This document shows positions 11,101-23,200 of a stretch of DNA of 64,000 bases, piece by piece. The stretch comes from Chrysaora quinquecirrha. Lineage: Eukaryota; Cnidaria; Scyphozoa; Semaeostomeae; Pelagiidae. The stretch's first letter is position 1; every line of letters starts with the position of its first letter. The DNA lies in the NCBI GenBank assembly GCA_014526335.1, contig JACTAT010000016.1, positions 3,779,722 to 3,843,721 of the forward strand. The letters are read 5' to 3'. The notes beneath the pieces were generated by a model. It did no database searches. It was given only the letters and a program-made list of their open reading frames with translations, and had not been told where the DNA came from. A program made the translations under genes and the position numbers.

Positions 11101-13281
11101 CTAGAGCCTTTATTATTGCCTTTGAGACCCATAAAAATGGTTTATTTGGCTCTTAGGAGGTTATTTTTGAAGATTAGAGGCATTTTGGGAACCTTTGATT
11201 TTGGGCGATTTTGGCCATTTTGCCTTAGTAAAGCCTTACCTTTTTGCCCAAAAAGGCCGATTTTCAGGGGTTTTTCTTACTCAGGTTTTTGCTTCTAGAG
11301 CCTTTATTATTGCCTTTGAGACCCATAAAAATGGTTTATTTGGCTCTTAGGAGGTTATTTTTGAAGATTAGAGGCATTTTGGGAACCTTTGATTTTGGGC
11401 GATTTTGGCCATTTTGCCTTAGTAAAGCCTTACCTTTTTGCCCAAAAAGGCCGATTTTCAGGGGTTTTTCTTACTCAGGTTTTTGCTTCTAGAGCCTTTA
11501 TTATTGCCTTTGAGACCCATAAAAATGGTTTATTTGGCTCTTAGGAGGTTATTTTTGAAGATTAGAGGCATTTTGGGAACCTTTGATTTTGGGCGATTTT
11601 TGGCCATTTTGCCTTAGTAAAGCCTTACCTTTTTGCCCAAAAAAGGCCGATTTTCAGGGGTTTTTCTTACTCAGGTTTTTGCTTCTAGAGCCTTTATTAT
11701 TGCCTTTGAGACCCATAAAAATGGTTTATTTGGCTCTTAGGAGGTTATTTTTGAAGATTAGAGGCATTTTGGGAACCTTTGATTTTGGGCGATTTTTGGC
11801 CATTTTGCCTTAGTATAGCCTTACCTTTTTGCCCAAAAAGGCCGATTTTCAGGGTTTTTCTTACTCAGGTTTTTGCTTCTAGAGCCTTTATTATTGCCTT
11901 TGAGACCCATAAAAATGGTTTATTTGGCTCTTAGGAGGTTATTTTTGAAGATTAGAGGCATTTTGGGAACCTTTGATTTTGGGCGATTTTGGCCATTTTG
12001 CCTTAGTATAGCCTTACCTTTTGCCCAAAAAGGCCGATTTTCAGGGGTTTTTCTTACTCAGGTTTTTGCTTCTAGAGCCTTTATTATTGCCTTTGGGACC
12101 CATAAAAATGGTTTATTTGGCTCTTAGGAGGTTATTTTTGAAGATTAGAGGCATTTTGGGAACCTTTAATTTTGGGCGATTTTGGCCATTTTGCCTTAGT
12201 ATAGCCTTACCTTTTGCCCAAAAAGGCCGATTTTCAGGGTTTTTCTTACTCAGGTTTTTGCTTCTAGAGCCTTAATTATTGCCTTTGGGACCCATAAAAA
12301 TGGTTTATTTGGCTCTTAGGAGGTTGTTTTTGAAGATTAGAGGCATTTTGGAAACCTTTGATTTTGGGCGATTTTTGGCCATTTTGCCTTAGTATAGCCT
12401 TACCTTTTTGCCCAAAAAAGGCCGATTTTCAGGGGTTTTTCTTACTTAGGTTTTTGCTTCTAGAGCCTTAATTATTGCCTTTGGGACCCATAAAAATGGT
12501 TTATTTGGCTCTTAGGAGGTTATTTTTGAAGATTAGAGGCATTTTGGGAACCTTTAATTTTGGGCCATTTTTGGCCATTTTGCCTTAGTATAGCCTTACC
12601 TTTTTGCCCAAAAAAGGCCGATTTTCAGGGGTTTTTATTACTCAGGTTTTTGCTTCTAGAGCCTTTATTATTGCCTGTGGGACCCATAAAAATGGTTTAT
12701 TTCGCCCTTAGGATGTTATTTTTGAAGATTAGAGGCATTTTGGGAACCTTTGATTTTGGGCGATTTTCGGCCATTTTGCCTTAGTAAAGCCTTACCTTTT
12801 TGCACAAAAAAGGCCGATTTTCAGGGGTTTTTCTTACTCAGGTTTTTGCTTCTAGAGCCTTTATTATTGCCTTTGGGACCCATAAAAATGCTTTATTTGG
12901 CTCTTAGGATGTTATTTTTGAAGATTAGAGGCATTTTGGGAACCTTTGATTTTGGGCGATTTTTGGCCATTTTGCCTTAGTAAAGCCTTACCTTTTTGCC
13001 CAAGAAAGGCCGATTTTCATGGGTTTTTCTTACTCAGGTTTTTGCTTCTAGAGCCTTTATAATTGCCTTTGGGACCCATAAAAATAGTTTATTTGGCTCT
13101 TAGGAGGTTATTTTTGAAGATTAGAGGCATTTTGGGAACCTTTGATTTTGGGCGATTTTTTGCCATTTTGCCTTAGTATAGCCTTACCTTTTTGCCCAAA
13201 AAAGGCTGATTTTCAGGGGTTTTTCTTACTCAGGTTTTTGCTTCTAGAGCCTTTATTATTGCCTTTGGGACCCATAAAAAT
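5150..13281 (+). repeat. Satellite array, left arm (about 41 units of 194-197 bp)
   Basis: A head-to-tail array. From 5538 to 7890 the period is exactly 196 bp; elsewhere units of 194-197 bp differ mostly by homopolymer length. Landmarks in each unit are GGCCGATTTTCAGGGG, TTGCTTCTAGAGCC, CCCATAAAAATGG, CTCTTAGGAGG and CATTTTGGGAACC. The unit is T-rich on the plus strand. Two common diagnostic sites vary: AGTAAAGCC/AGTATAGCC and TTTGAGACCC/TTTGGGACCC. The first two units (5150-5540) are the most diverged, as expected for an array edge. The recurring 76-residue plus-strand reading frame changes frame every unit and is not a gene. The arm ends at the AAT target duplication of the transposon. Confidence 0.97.
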
Positions 13282-13595
13282 TAGGCAGGACATATACCAC
13301 TGCAATCTAACAAATAGGGTAACTTTTTGTTTTAATGTGGATTCTAGCGTTTTAAAGCATGGGGAACAAAATAAGCCCATGGGCCTTTGCGATATCGTCC
13401 GAATTTGGGCGTGGTCGATGACGTCATCAAGGAATGCATTTTTGGTCATTTGCATTGTGTTTTCAACACTTTTCCACTTTTTTTAGTGTTTTTGATCAAT
13501 GCAATGCTAATGGGCCACAAGGATGATGTCGTTTACATTCAAAAATTACATGTGTTGGCAACATGGTGCACATGTGACCTATGACGTCATTTTTT
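13282..13595 (+). repeat. Left terminal inverted repeat of the transposon
   Basis: This 314-bp sequence is mirrored at 16975-17288. By eye I find a single substitution (A versus C, in ACAAAATAAGCCC versus ACAAAATCAGCCC). It contains two perfect TGACGTCA palindromes (13419-13426 and 13582-13589), the full CRE/ATF-type site. Confidence 0.95.
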
Positions 13596-13970
13596 AAAAT
13601 TTTCTCAGTTACACAATTTCTGGTCAAATCCGAAACATTTTCCGCCATTTTAAATTGTCAAATAACCTAATATTGTTCTGAAAGTAGATGTATAGTTCTC
13701 TATGGCAGCATTGTTCCCTTGATATTTGCCTTCAGATTTAAAAAGAGAATCATCACCATAATCATTGTTATTATAAAAGTGGAGTTTTCAAAACCTGTGC
13801 CCCCATTCGATAAATTTCGTACAATTTTCAGCGTTTATATCCGTTAAAAGCGCGTCTTGGTTTGAAGCTTGGGATGTCTTCATCCAAGCAATGATCAAAT
13901 TCCACCCAGATTTAGCCCCAGACCTGCTGTCCTATCAAGGAACGAGTTTTTAAAGCCCCTTATTTGTACT

Positions 13971-14505
13971 GAAGTCAGTGTCAATGAGAGTGGTAATGGA
14001 TCGGAACAAAAGTAGTGCATTGGCACTTAAAGTGTGCAAGGGTGCGGCACTGAAGTCAGTGTCAATGAGAGTGGTAATGGATCGGAACAAAAGTAGTGCA
14101 TTGGCACTTAAAGTGTGCAAGGGTGCGGCACTGAAGTCAGTGTCAATGAGAGTGGTAATGGATTATGGTCGTGACCGCCAGGAGTTAATGAAGCATTCTA
14201 CGTGTGCGTAAATGGTCTAAATGCACGTTAACGCCCAGGTCACATGTGTTGGGTCAATGAGAGTGGTCATGGATCGGACCAAAAAGTAGTGCATTGGCAC
14301 TTAAAGGGTGCATGGGTGCGGCACTGAAGTCAGTGTCAATGAGAGTGATAATATAGCATAGGAGTAGTAGTGCATTGTCACCAATTAGCGCAAGGAAATT
14401 GCTCTGAAGTTAGTTTCAATAACGATGGTAATCTCGCATGAGAAAAGTAGCGCGTTAGCAAATCAAAGCGCAAATGTGCAGCATGCAGCACTGAAGTCAA
14501 GGTCA
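13971..14505 (+). repeat. 81-bp tandem repeats within the transposon
   Basis: Units begin GAAGTCAGTGTCAATGAGAG and include AAGTAGTGCATTGGCACTTA and GGGTGCGGCACT. Starts at 13971, 14052 and 14133 give a period of 81 bp. The first two units are practically identical and the third breaks off after about 30 bp. Diverged copies follow near 14250, 14327 and 14405, increasingly eroded toward the protein gene. In related elements this area would be expected to encode the N-terminal half of the protein, so the repeats may occupy deleted coding space (inference). Confidence 0.9.
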
Positions 14506-14557
14506 GGGTGAATGGTTATGCTAAATAACTTAACATCGAGAAACAGGGTTGTGAATT

Positions 14558-16850
14558 TTGGTTTCGGCAGTAAGAGAAAACAACATCGAAAAACATCTTC
14601 CAGCGGAAAGGCAGATGCTGAAACAAGTCTTTGCTTTTGACCATCACATTTATGCTCGTTACCTTTCGTATCAACATTTCTTCCTTCGTGAGCTTCAAAG
14701 AAACGATCATCCAGCATTTCGCGATCCTGTTGTCCATGGATTTGGAGCAAACCTATCCGGGAATAAGTTTGCAAGTATTCATGGCGATCTTGTAACAGAA
14801 TTGTATAATCGTCAGACAAAGGGTACTGCTGGACCTTTCCGGTCAGGATACAGTACTGACATCCAGACTACAAATACATGGGTAAAAACGGCCCACATTC
14901 ATGCAAAGCTTCGTGTTGCATTGAGAGAAAAATTACGTTTTAAAACATCATCAGTTCATAAAGAACTTACTGAATCTGGAAAAAAACGCAATAAAAGCAA
15001 CGTTGATAATCTTAAGTTGAAGCTTCATTCTTATCACGTAAATCCATTTGAAGATGGACATGCGCGAACGAACTATCACCACTGGAGTTGAAATCGATTC
15101 AAACGTGGTGAATGGTCTTATAGAAGCAGCTGATATTGGAAATAAAAGATACACAGAGTTTGTCAAAGAACGTCTTGTAAGTGGAAACCAGAGTATTTTC
15201 GATGCAATCAAGAAACAGAAGCTGCTGACTGGAATGGAGAAAAAGAAGGAAGTGGCGAAGGCAATTTCAATACTGAAAGAAGATCGCCAAGCATTTGGCT
15301 TGCTTATAGCAAAAGCGGTTAGCATTGAGGAAGAATTTCAATTTCCGATCACAACCTTGCCTCTCGCCTTAGCAACTCCTGAAGGGCAGTTACGTCAATC
15401 CGATAAGGCTGTTCTCCGAAATTACCTTGTGCAAGAGTCAAATGCACTTACCACTGAATGCCCATGGATGCCATATGGCTTATTGACGGGATGGCCACTT
15501 TCAGATCAGTGAAACCAAAAGCCACTTATGCAGAATGGTTTATTCATGTTTTAAAATGTGTTATGCCAAAATGTGATATAAGACCTCGGAAAATAGCACT
15601 TATAAATGACACATACAGAGCTGATAGCGTGAAAGCAGGAACAAGAGAAAAAAGGGGCACATTTTCAAAACGTGTTCATTTACAAAGTTTTGATCAAAAG
15701 CAGCTGCAAGGTAAAGAATGGCAAGAGTTTTTGAGATCAGAAACAAAGAAGATCTGATTCATTTGGCAACAACATTTTTTAAATCTGAAGAAGCAAAAGC
15801 AAAACTCAAATTGCCTCTTGTTGTAACAGATAAGGAAAAAACATGGTTAATTGAAAAAAATTATTCCAGTGCAATGTTCAATTGTAACCATGAAGAAGCA
15901 GATACCAGGTTAGTTTAACACGCATCTTTGCAAGAATCAACCACTGTTGTTGTAGCGAAAGACACTGACGTCGTCATTCTTCTCCTATATGGTCATGTGA
16001 AAGTAAACCCAAAATATCCATGGTTCATGAAAATTGATCATGAAAAATACATCGACATTGCAAAAATTCGTGATCACATAGGAGATGAAATATGTAAGAT
16101 ATTGCCACAGTTTCACGCAATTACAGGTTGCGACACAACTTCTTATATGTTCAATGTTGGGAAGATCAAAGCATTAAAGCAAATAATGAAAAACCCAGAG
16201 CTTATTCACTTGGTCAGCGAAATTGGAAACGAAAATGATGTTTTACAAGAAAATTTAGAGAATGCAAGAACTTTTGTTCAAATGGTCATGTACTCTGGAA
16301 AATACGATGAAAGTTACGTGGATACACGGGTACGTTTATACAAAAAAATGAAACAAAAATCTTCAGCAAGTTTGCCACCAGACCCAGCGTCACTAAAACA
16401 AGGAATTTTGCGGGCACATCTGCAAGCTCATATTTGGAAACAATGTCTAAAGCCGATGGTGGTGGAGGTTTCAGTAACTGATTATGGGTGGATACGCAAC
16501 AACACTGACATTACACCTTGTGGTTCGAAGGAAACCAGCTTCCTCCGTCTTTAAGAAGGCAAAAAAGAGTGAGAAAAAACAATCAAACATCGAATACTGA
16601 TGATGCAGACGATGAAAGTGACAGCTCCGGTCAAACAAAACTACCACCAACGAAAGAAGTGAAAGTAGCAAAGAAGATGCATACAATTGATACTGTACTT
16701 TACGACGCTGATTGCGAACTTTCTGACATCGCCCACTCTATATTGAAGCCAAGTGAATCAGAAAATGAATCCAACTCTTCGCAATGGGAAAGTGATTTTT
16801 CATCGTCTGATGATCAAGAAAACTCGGATAGTGACTATCTACCATTTTAA
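14558..16850 (+). pseudogene. Broken transposon protein with PIN/XPG-like nuclease signature
   Basis: Six overlapping or adjacent plus-strand frames (14558-15091, 15048-15512, 15458-15757, 15718-15918, 15928-16554, 16518-16850) encode successive parts of one protein. The N-terminal piece has FDHHIYARYLSYQ and KFASIHGDLVTELYN, resembling the DHxNYARWLP / EQxxN region of a large protein family found in many invertebrate genomes. The later pieces hold EEADTR (about 15892-15909), KDTDVVILLL (about 15958-15987) and AITGCDTTS (about 16117-16146), acidic residues arranged as in PIN/XPG-type nucleases. The tail is lysine- and serine/aspartate-rich. There are four frame changes (near 15080, 15485, 15745 and 16520) and one in-frame TAA (15916-15918). 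The usual long N-terminal portion upstream of the DH motif is absent, so this copy cannot encode a full protein. Function in transposition is inferred from family context. Confidence 0.85.
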
Positions 16851-16974
16851 TTGCATTCCCTGTTTTGACTGGACAGTTGTTTTATGTTTTGTCTATGTTA
16901 TTTTTAGTTAATGTTACGTTTTGCCAGGCAAAGAACTCGTGATTAACTAATATGAAAATAATTATAAAAAGTCA
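16851..16974 (+). other. 3' flank of the transposon gene
   Basis: A short AT-rich stretch between the last reading frame (stop TAA at 16848-16850) and the right terminal repeat. It would hold the 3' UTR of the element's gene. Confidence 0.5.
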
Positions 16975-17288
16975 AAAAAATGACGTCATAGGTCACATGT
17001 GCACCATGTTGCCAACACATGTAATTTTTGAATGTAAACGACATCATCCTTGTGGCCCATTAGCATTGCATTGATCAAAAACACTAAAAAAAGTGGAAAA
17101 GTGTTGAAAACACAATGCAAATGACCAAAAATGCATTCCTTGATGACGTCATCGACCACGCCCAAATTCGGACGATATCGCAAAGGCCCATGGGCTGATT
17201 TTGTTCCCCATGCTTTAAAACGCTAGAATCCACATTAAAACAAAAAGTTACCCTATTTGTTAGATTGCAGTGGTATATGTCCTGCCTA
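16975..17288 (-). repeat. Right terminal inverted repeat of the transposon
   Basis: This is the reverse complement of 13282-13595 with one visible substitution. It holds TGACGTCA at 16981-16988 and 17144-17151. It ends GTCCTGCCTA and is followed by the AAT target duplication. Confidence 0.95.
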
Positions 17289-20200
17289 AATGGTTTATTT
17301 GGCTCTAAGGAGGTTGTTTTTTAAGATTAGAGGCATTTTGGAAACCTTTGATTTTGGGCGATTTTTGGCCATTTTGCCTTAGTATAGCCTTACCTTTTTG
17401 GCCAAAAAAGGCCGATTTTCAGGGGTTTTTCTTACTTAGGTTTTTGCTTCTAGAGCCTTAATTATTGCCTTTGGGACCCATAAAAATGGTTTATTTGGCT
17501 CTTAGGAGGTTATTTTTGAAGATTAGAGGCATTTTGGGAACCTTTGATTTTGGGCGATTTTTGGCCATTTTGCCTTAGTAAAGCCTTACCTTTTTGCCCA
17601 AAAAGGCCGATTTTCAGGGGTTTTTCTTACTCAGGTTTTTGCTTCTAGAGCCTTTATTATTGCCTTTGAGACCCATAAAAATGGTTTATTTGGCTCTTAG
17701 GAGGTTATTTTTGAAGATTAGAGGCATTTTGGGAACCTTTGATTTTGGGCGATTTTGGCCATTTTGCCTTAGTAAAGCCTTACCTTTTTGCCCAAAAAAG
17801 GCCGATTTTCAGGGGTTTTTCTTACTCAGGTTTTTGCTTCTAGAGCCTTTATTATTGCCTTTGAGACCCATAAAAATGGTTTATTTGGCTCTTAGGAGGT
17901 TATTTTTGAAGATTAGAGGCATTTTGGGAACCTTTGATTTTGGGCGATTTTTGGCCATTTTGCCTTAGTAAAGCCTTACCTTTTTGCCCAAAAAAGGCCG
18001 ATTTTCAGGGGTTTTTCTTACTCAGGTTTTTGCTTCTAGAGCCTTTATTATTGCCTTTGAGACCCATAAAAATGGTTTATTTGGCTCTTAGGAGGTTATT
18101 TTTGAAGATTAGAGGCATTTTGGGAACCTTTGATTTTGGGCGATTTTTGGCCATTTTGCCTTAGTAAAGCCTTACCTTTTTGCCCAAAAAAGGCCGATTT
18201 TCAGGGGTTTTTCTTACTCAGGTTTTTGCTTCTAGAGCCTTTATTATTGCCTTTGAGACCCATAAAAATGGTTTATTTGGCTCTTAGGAGGTTATTTTTG
18301 AAGATTAGAGGCATTTTGGGAACCTTTGATTTTGGGCGATTTTTGGCCATTTTGCCTTAGTAAAGCCTTACCTTTTTGCCCAAAAAAGGCCGATTTTCAG
18401 GGGTTTTTCTTACTCAGGTTTTTGCTTCTAGAGCCTTTATTATTGCCTTTGAGACCCATAAAAATGGTTTATTTGGCTCTTAGGAGGTTATTTTTGAAGA
18501 TTAGAGGCATTTTGGGAACCTTTGATTTTGGGCGATTTTTGGCCATTTTGCCTTAGTATAGCCTTACCTTTTTGCCCAAAAAGGCCGATTTTCAGGGGTT
18601 TTTCTTACTCAGGTTTTTGCTTCTAGAGCCTTTATTATTGCCTTTGAGACCCATAAAAATGGTTTATTTGGCTCTTAGGAGGTTATTTTTGAAGATTAGA
18701 GGCATTTTGGGAACCTTTGATTTTGGGCGATTTTTGGCCATTTTGCCTTAGTATAGCCTTACCTTTTTGCCCAAAAAGGCCGATTTTCAGGGGTTTTTCT
18801 TACTCAGGTTTTTGCTTCTAGAGCCTTTATTATTGCCTTTGAGACCCATAAAAATGGTTTATTTGGCTCTTAGGAGGTTATTTTTGAAGATTAGAGGCAT
18901 TTTGGGAACCTTTGATTTTGGGCGATTTTTGGCCATTTTGCCTTAGTATAGCCTTACCTTTTTGCCCAAAAAGGCCGATTTTCAGGGGTTTTTCTTACTC
19001 AGGTTTTTGCTTCTAGAGCCTTTATTATTGCCTTTGAGACCCATAAAAATGGTTTATTTGGCTCTTAGGAGGTTATTTTTGAAGATTAGAGGCATTTTGG
19101 GAACCTTTGATTTTGGGCGATTTTTGGCCATTTTGCCTTAGTATAGCCTTACCTTTTTGCCCAAAAAAGGCCGATTCTCAGGGGTTTTTCTTACTCAGGT
19201 TTTTGCTTCTAGAGCCTTTATTATTGCCTTTGAGACCCATAAAATAGTTTATTTAGCTCTTAGGAGGTTATATTTGAAGATTAGAGGCATTTTGGGAACC
19301 TTTGATTTTGGGCGATTTTTGGCCATTTTGCCTTAGTATAGCCTTACCTTTTTGCCCAAAAAAGGCCGATTTTCAGGGGTTTTTCTTACTCAGGTTTTTG
19401 CTTCTAGAGCCTTTATTATTGCCTTTGAGACCCATAAAAATGGTTTATTTGGCTCTTAGGAGGTTATTTTTGAAGATTAGAGGCATTTTGGGAACCTTTG
19501 ATTTTGGGCGATTTTTGGCCATTTTGCCTTAGTAAAGCCTTACCTTTTGCCCAAAAAGGCCGATTTTCAGGGGTTTTTCTTACTCAGGTTTTTGCTTCTA
19601 GAGCCTTTATTATTGCCTTTGAGACCCATAAAAATGGTTTATTTGGCTCTTAGGAGGTTATTTTTGAAGATTAGAGGCATTTTGGGAACCTTTGATTTTG
19701 GGCGATTTTTGGCCATTTTGCCTTAGTAAAGCCTTACCTTTTTGCCCAAAAAAGGCCGATTTTCAGGGGTTTTTCTTACTCAGGTTTTTGCTTCTAGAGC
19801 CTTTATTATTGCCTTTGAGACCCATAAAAATGGTTTATTTGGCTCTTAGGAGGTTATTTTTGAAGATTAGAGGCATTTTGGGAACCTTTGATTTTGGGCG
19901 ATTTTTGGCCATTTTGCCTTAGTAAAGCCTTACCTTTTTGCCCAAAAAAGGCCGATTTTCAGGGGTTTTTCTTACTCAGGTTTTTGCTTCTAGAGCCTTT
20001 ATTATTGCCTTTGAGACCCATAAAAATGGTTTATTTGGCTCTTAGGAGGTTATTTTGAAGATTAGAGGCATTTTGGGAACCTTTGATTTTGGGCGATTTT
20101 TGGCCATTTTGCCTTAGTAAAGCCTTACCTTTTGCCCAAAAAGGCCGATTTTCAGGGGTTTTTCTTACTCAGGTTTTTGCTTCTAGAGCCTTTATTATTG

Positions 20201-23200
20201 CCTTTGAGACCCATAAAAATGGTTTATTTGGCTCTTAGGAGGTTATTTTTGAAGATTAGAGGCATTTTGGGAACCTTTGATTTTGGGCGATTTTTGGCCA
20301 TTTTGCCTTAGTAAAGCCTTACCTTTTTGCCCAAAAAAGGCCGATTTTCAGGGGTTTTTCTTACTCAGGTTTTTGCTTCTAGAGCCTTTATTATTGCCTT
20401 TGAGACCCATAAAAATGGTTTATTTGGCTCTTAGGAGGTTATTTTTGAAGATTAGAGGCATTTTGGGAACCTTTGATTTTGGGCGATTTTTGGCCATTTT
20501 GCCTTAGTATAGCCTTACCTTTTTGCCCAAAAAGGCCGATTTTCAGGGGTTTTTCTTACTCAGGTTTTTGCTTCTAGAGCCTTTATTATTGCCTTTGAGA
20601 CCCATAAAAATGGTTTATTTGGCTCTTAGGAGGTTATTTTTGAAGATTAGAGGCATTTTGGGAACCTTTGATTTTGGGCGATTTTTGGCCATTTTGCCTT
20701 AGTATAGCCTTACCTTTTTGCCCAAAAAGGCCGATTTTCAGGGGTTTTTCTTACTCAGGTTTTTGCTTCTAGAGCCTTTATTATTGCCTTTGAGACCCAT
20801 AAAAATGGTTTATTTGGCTCTTAGGAGGTTATTTTTGAAGATTAGAGGCATTTTGGGAACCTTTGATTTTGGGCGATTTTTGGCCATTTTGCCTTAGTAT
20901 AGCCTTACCTTTTTGCCCAAAAAGGCCGATTTTCAGGGGTTTTTCTTACTCAGGTTTTTGCTTCTAGAGCCTTTATTATTGCCTTTGAGACCCATAAAAA
21001 TGGTTTATTTGGCTCTTAGGAGGTTATTTTTGAAGATTAGAGGCATTTTGGGAACCTTTGATTTTGGGCGATTTTTGGCCATTTTGCCTTAGTATAGCCT
21101 TACCTTTTGCCCAAAAAGGCCGATTTTCAGGGTTTTTCTTACTCAGGTTTTTGCTTCTAGAGCCTTTATTATTGCCTTTGAGACCCATAAAAATGGTTTA
21201 TTTGGCTCTTAGGAGGTTATTTTTGAAGATTAGAGGCATTTTGGGAACCTTTGATTTTGGGCGATTTTTGGCCATTTTGCCTTAGTAAAGCCTTACCTTT
21301 TGCCCAAAAAGGCCGATTTTCAGGGGTTTTTCTTACTCAGGTTTTTGCTTCTAGAGCCTTTATTATTGCCTTTGAGACCCATAAAAATGGTTTATTTGGC
21401 TCTTAGGAGGTTATTTTTGAAGATTAGAGGCATTTTGGGAACCTTTGATTTTGGGCGATTTTTGGCCATTTTGCCTTAGTAAAGCCTTACCTTTTTGCCC
21501 AAAAAAGGCCGATTTTCAGGGGTTTTTCTTACTCAGGTTTTTGCTTCTAGAGCCTTTATTATTGCCTTTGAGACCCATAAAAATGGTTTATTTGGCTCTT
21601 AGGAGGTTATTTTTGAAGATTAGAGGCATTTTGGGAACCTTTGATTTTGGGCGATTTTTGGCCATTTTGCCTTAGTAAAGCCTTACCTTTTTGCCCAAAA
21701 AAGGCCGATTTTCAGGGGTTTTTCTTACTCAGGTTTTTGCTTCTAGAGCCTTTATTATTGCCTTTGAGACCCATAAAAATGGTTTATTTGGCTCTTAGGA
21801 GGTTATCTTTGAAGATTAGAGGCATTTTGGGAACCTTTGATTTTGGGCGATTTTTGGCCATTTTGCCTTACCATTTTGCCCAAAAAAGGCCGATTTTCAG
21901 GGGTTTTTCTTACTCAGGTTTTTGCTTCTAGAGCCTTTATTATTGCCTTTGAGACCCATAAAAATGGTTTATTTGGCTCTTAGGAGGTTATTTTTGAAGA
22001 TTAGAGGCATTTTGGGAACCTTTGATTTTGGGCGATTTTTGGCCATTTTGCCTTAGTAAAGCCTTACCTTTTGCCCAAAAAGGCCGATTTTCAGGGGTTT
22101 TTCTTACTCAGGTTTTTGCTTCTAGAGCCTTTATTATTGCCTTTGAGACCCATAAAAATGGTTTATTTGGCTCTTAGGAGGTTATTTTTGAAGATTAGAG
22201 GCATTTTGGGAACCTTTGATTTTGGGCGATTTTTGGCCATTTTGCCTTAGTATAGCCTTACCTTTTTGCCCAAAAAGGCCGATTTTCAGGGGTTTTTCTT
22301 ACTCAGGTTTTTGCTTCTAGAGCCTTTATTATTGCCTTTGAGACCCATAAAAATGGTTTATTTGGCTCTTAGGAGGTTATTTTTGAAGATTAGAGGCATT
22401 TTGGGAACCTTTGATTTTGGGCGATTTTTGGCCATTTTGCCTTAGTAAAGCCTTACCTTTTGCCCAAAAAGGCCGATTTTCAGGGTTTTTCTTACTCAGG
22501 TTTTTGCTTCTAGAGCCTTTATTATTGCCTTTGAGACCCATAAAAATGGTTTATTTGGCTCTTAGGAGGTTATTTTTGAAGATTAGAGGCATTTTGGGAA
22601 CCTTTGATTTTGGGCGATTTTTGGCCATTTTGCCTTAGTAAAGCCTTACCTTTTTGCCCAAAAAGGCCGATTTTCAGGGGTTTTTCTTACTCAGGTTTTT
22701 GCTTCTAGAGCCTTTATTATTGCCTTTGAGACCCATAAAAATGGTTTATTTGGCTCTTAGGAGGTTATTTTTGAAGATTAGAGGCATTTTGGGAACCTTT
22801 GATTTTGGGCGATTTTGGCCATTTTGCCTTAGTAAAGCCTTACCTTTTGCCCAAAAAGGCCGATTTTCAGGGTTTTTCTTACTCAGGTTTTTGCTTCTAG
22901 AGCCTTTATTATTGCCTTTGAGACCCATAAAAATGGTTTATTTGGCTCTTAGGAGGTTATTTTTGAAGATTAGAGGCATTTTGGGAACCTTTGATTTTGG
23001 GCGATTTTTGGCCATTTTGCCTTAGTATAGCCTTACCTTTTTGCCCAAAAAGGCCGATTTTCAGGGTTTTTCTTACTCAGGTTTTTGCTTCTAGAGCCTT
23101 TATTATTGCCTTTGAGACCCATAAAAATGGTTTATTTGGCTCTTAGGAGGTTATTTTTGAAGATTAGAGGCATTTTGGGAACCTTTGATTTTGGGCGATT

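Larger units (their letters stand above)
13282..17288 (+). mobile_element. 4,007-bp DNA transposon inside the satellite, Academ-like by inference
   Basis: The element begins TAGGCAGGACATATACCACT and ends with the exact inverse. Flanking AAT (13279-13281 and 17289-17291) is a 3-bp target duplication: removing the element plus one AAT restores the satellite sequence CCCATAAAAATGGTTT. Inside, in order, are a 314-bp terminal repeat, an 81-bp tandem repeat block (13971-14505), a broken protein gene (14558-16850), a short AT-rich stretch and the second terminal repeat. The protein signature (EADTR, DTDVVILLL, GCDTTS) resembles the PIN/XPG-like nuclease part of proteins common in invertebrate transposons. 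Academ elements are known for XPG-type nucleases and 3-4 bp target duplications, which fits, but I could not compare sequences. The region between the left terminal repeat and the tandem block (13596-13970) has no recognisable coding sequence. Confidence 0.93.

Noticed and set aside
13213..13455. Minus-strand 80-residue frame and the 65-residue frames at 13387-13584 and 16986-17183
   Set aside because: These lie in the terminal inverted repeats. The two 65-residue frames are identical because the repeats are, not because a protein is conserved.
14463..14819. Minus-strand frames opposite the transposon gene (also 14951-15325)
   Set aside because: They are shadows of the plus-strand protein pieces, which carry the family motifs.
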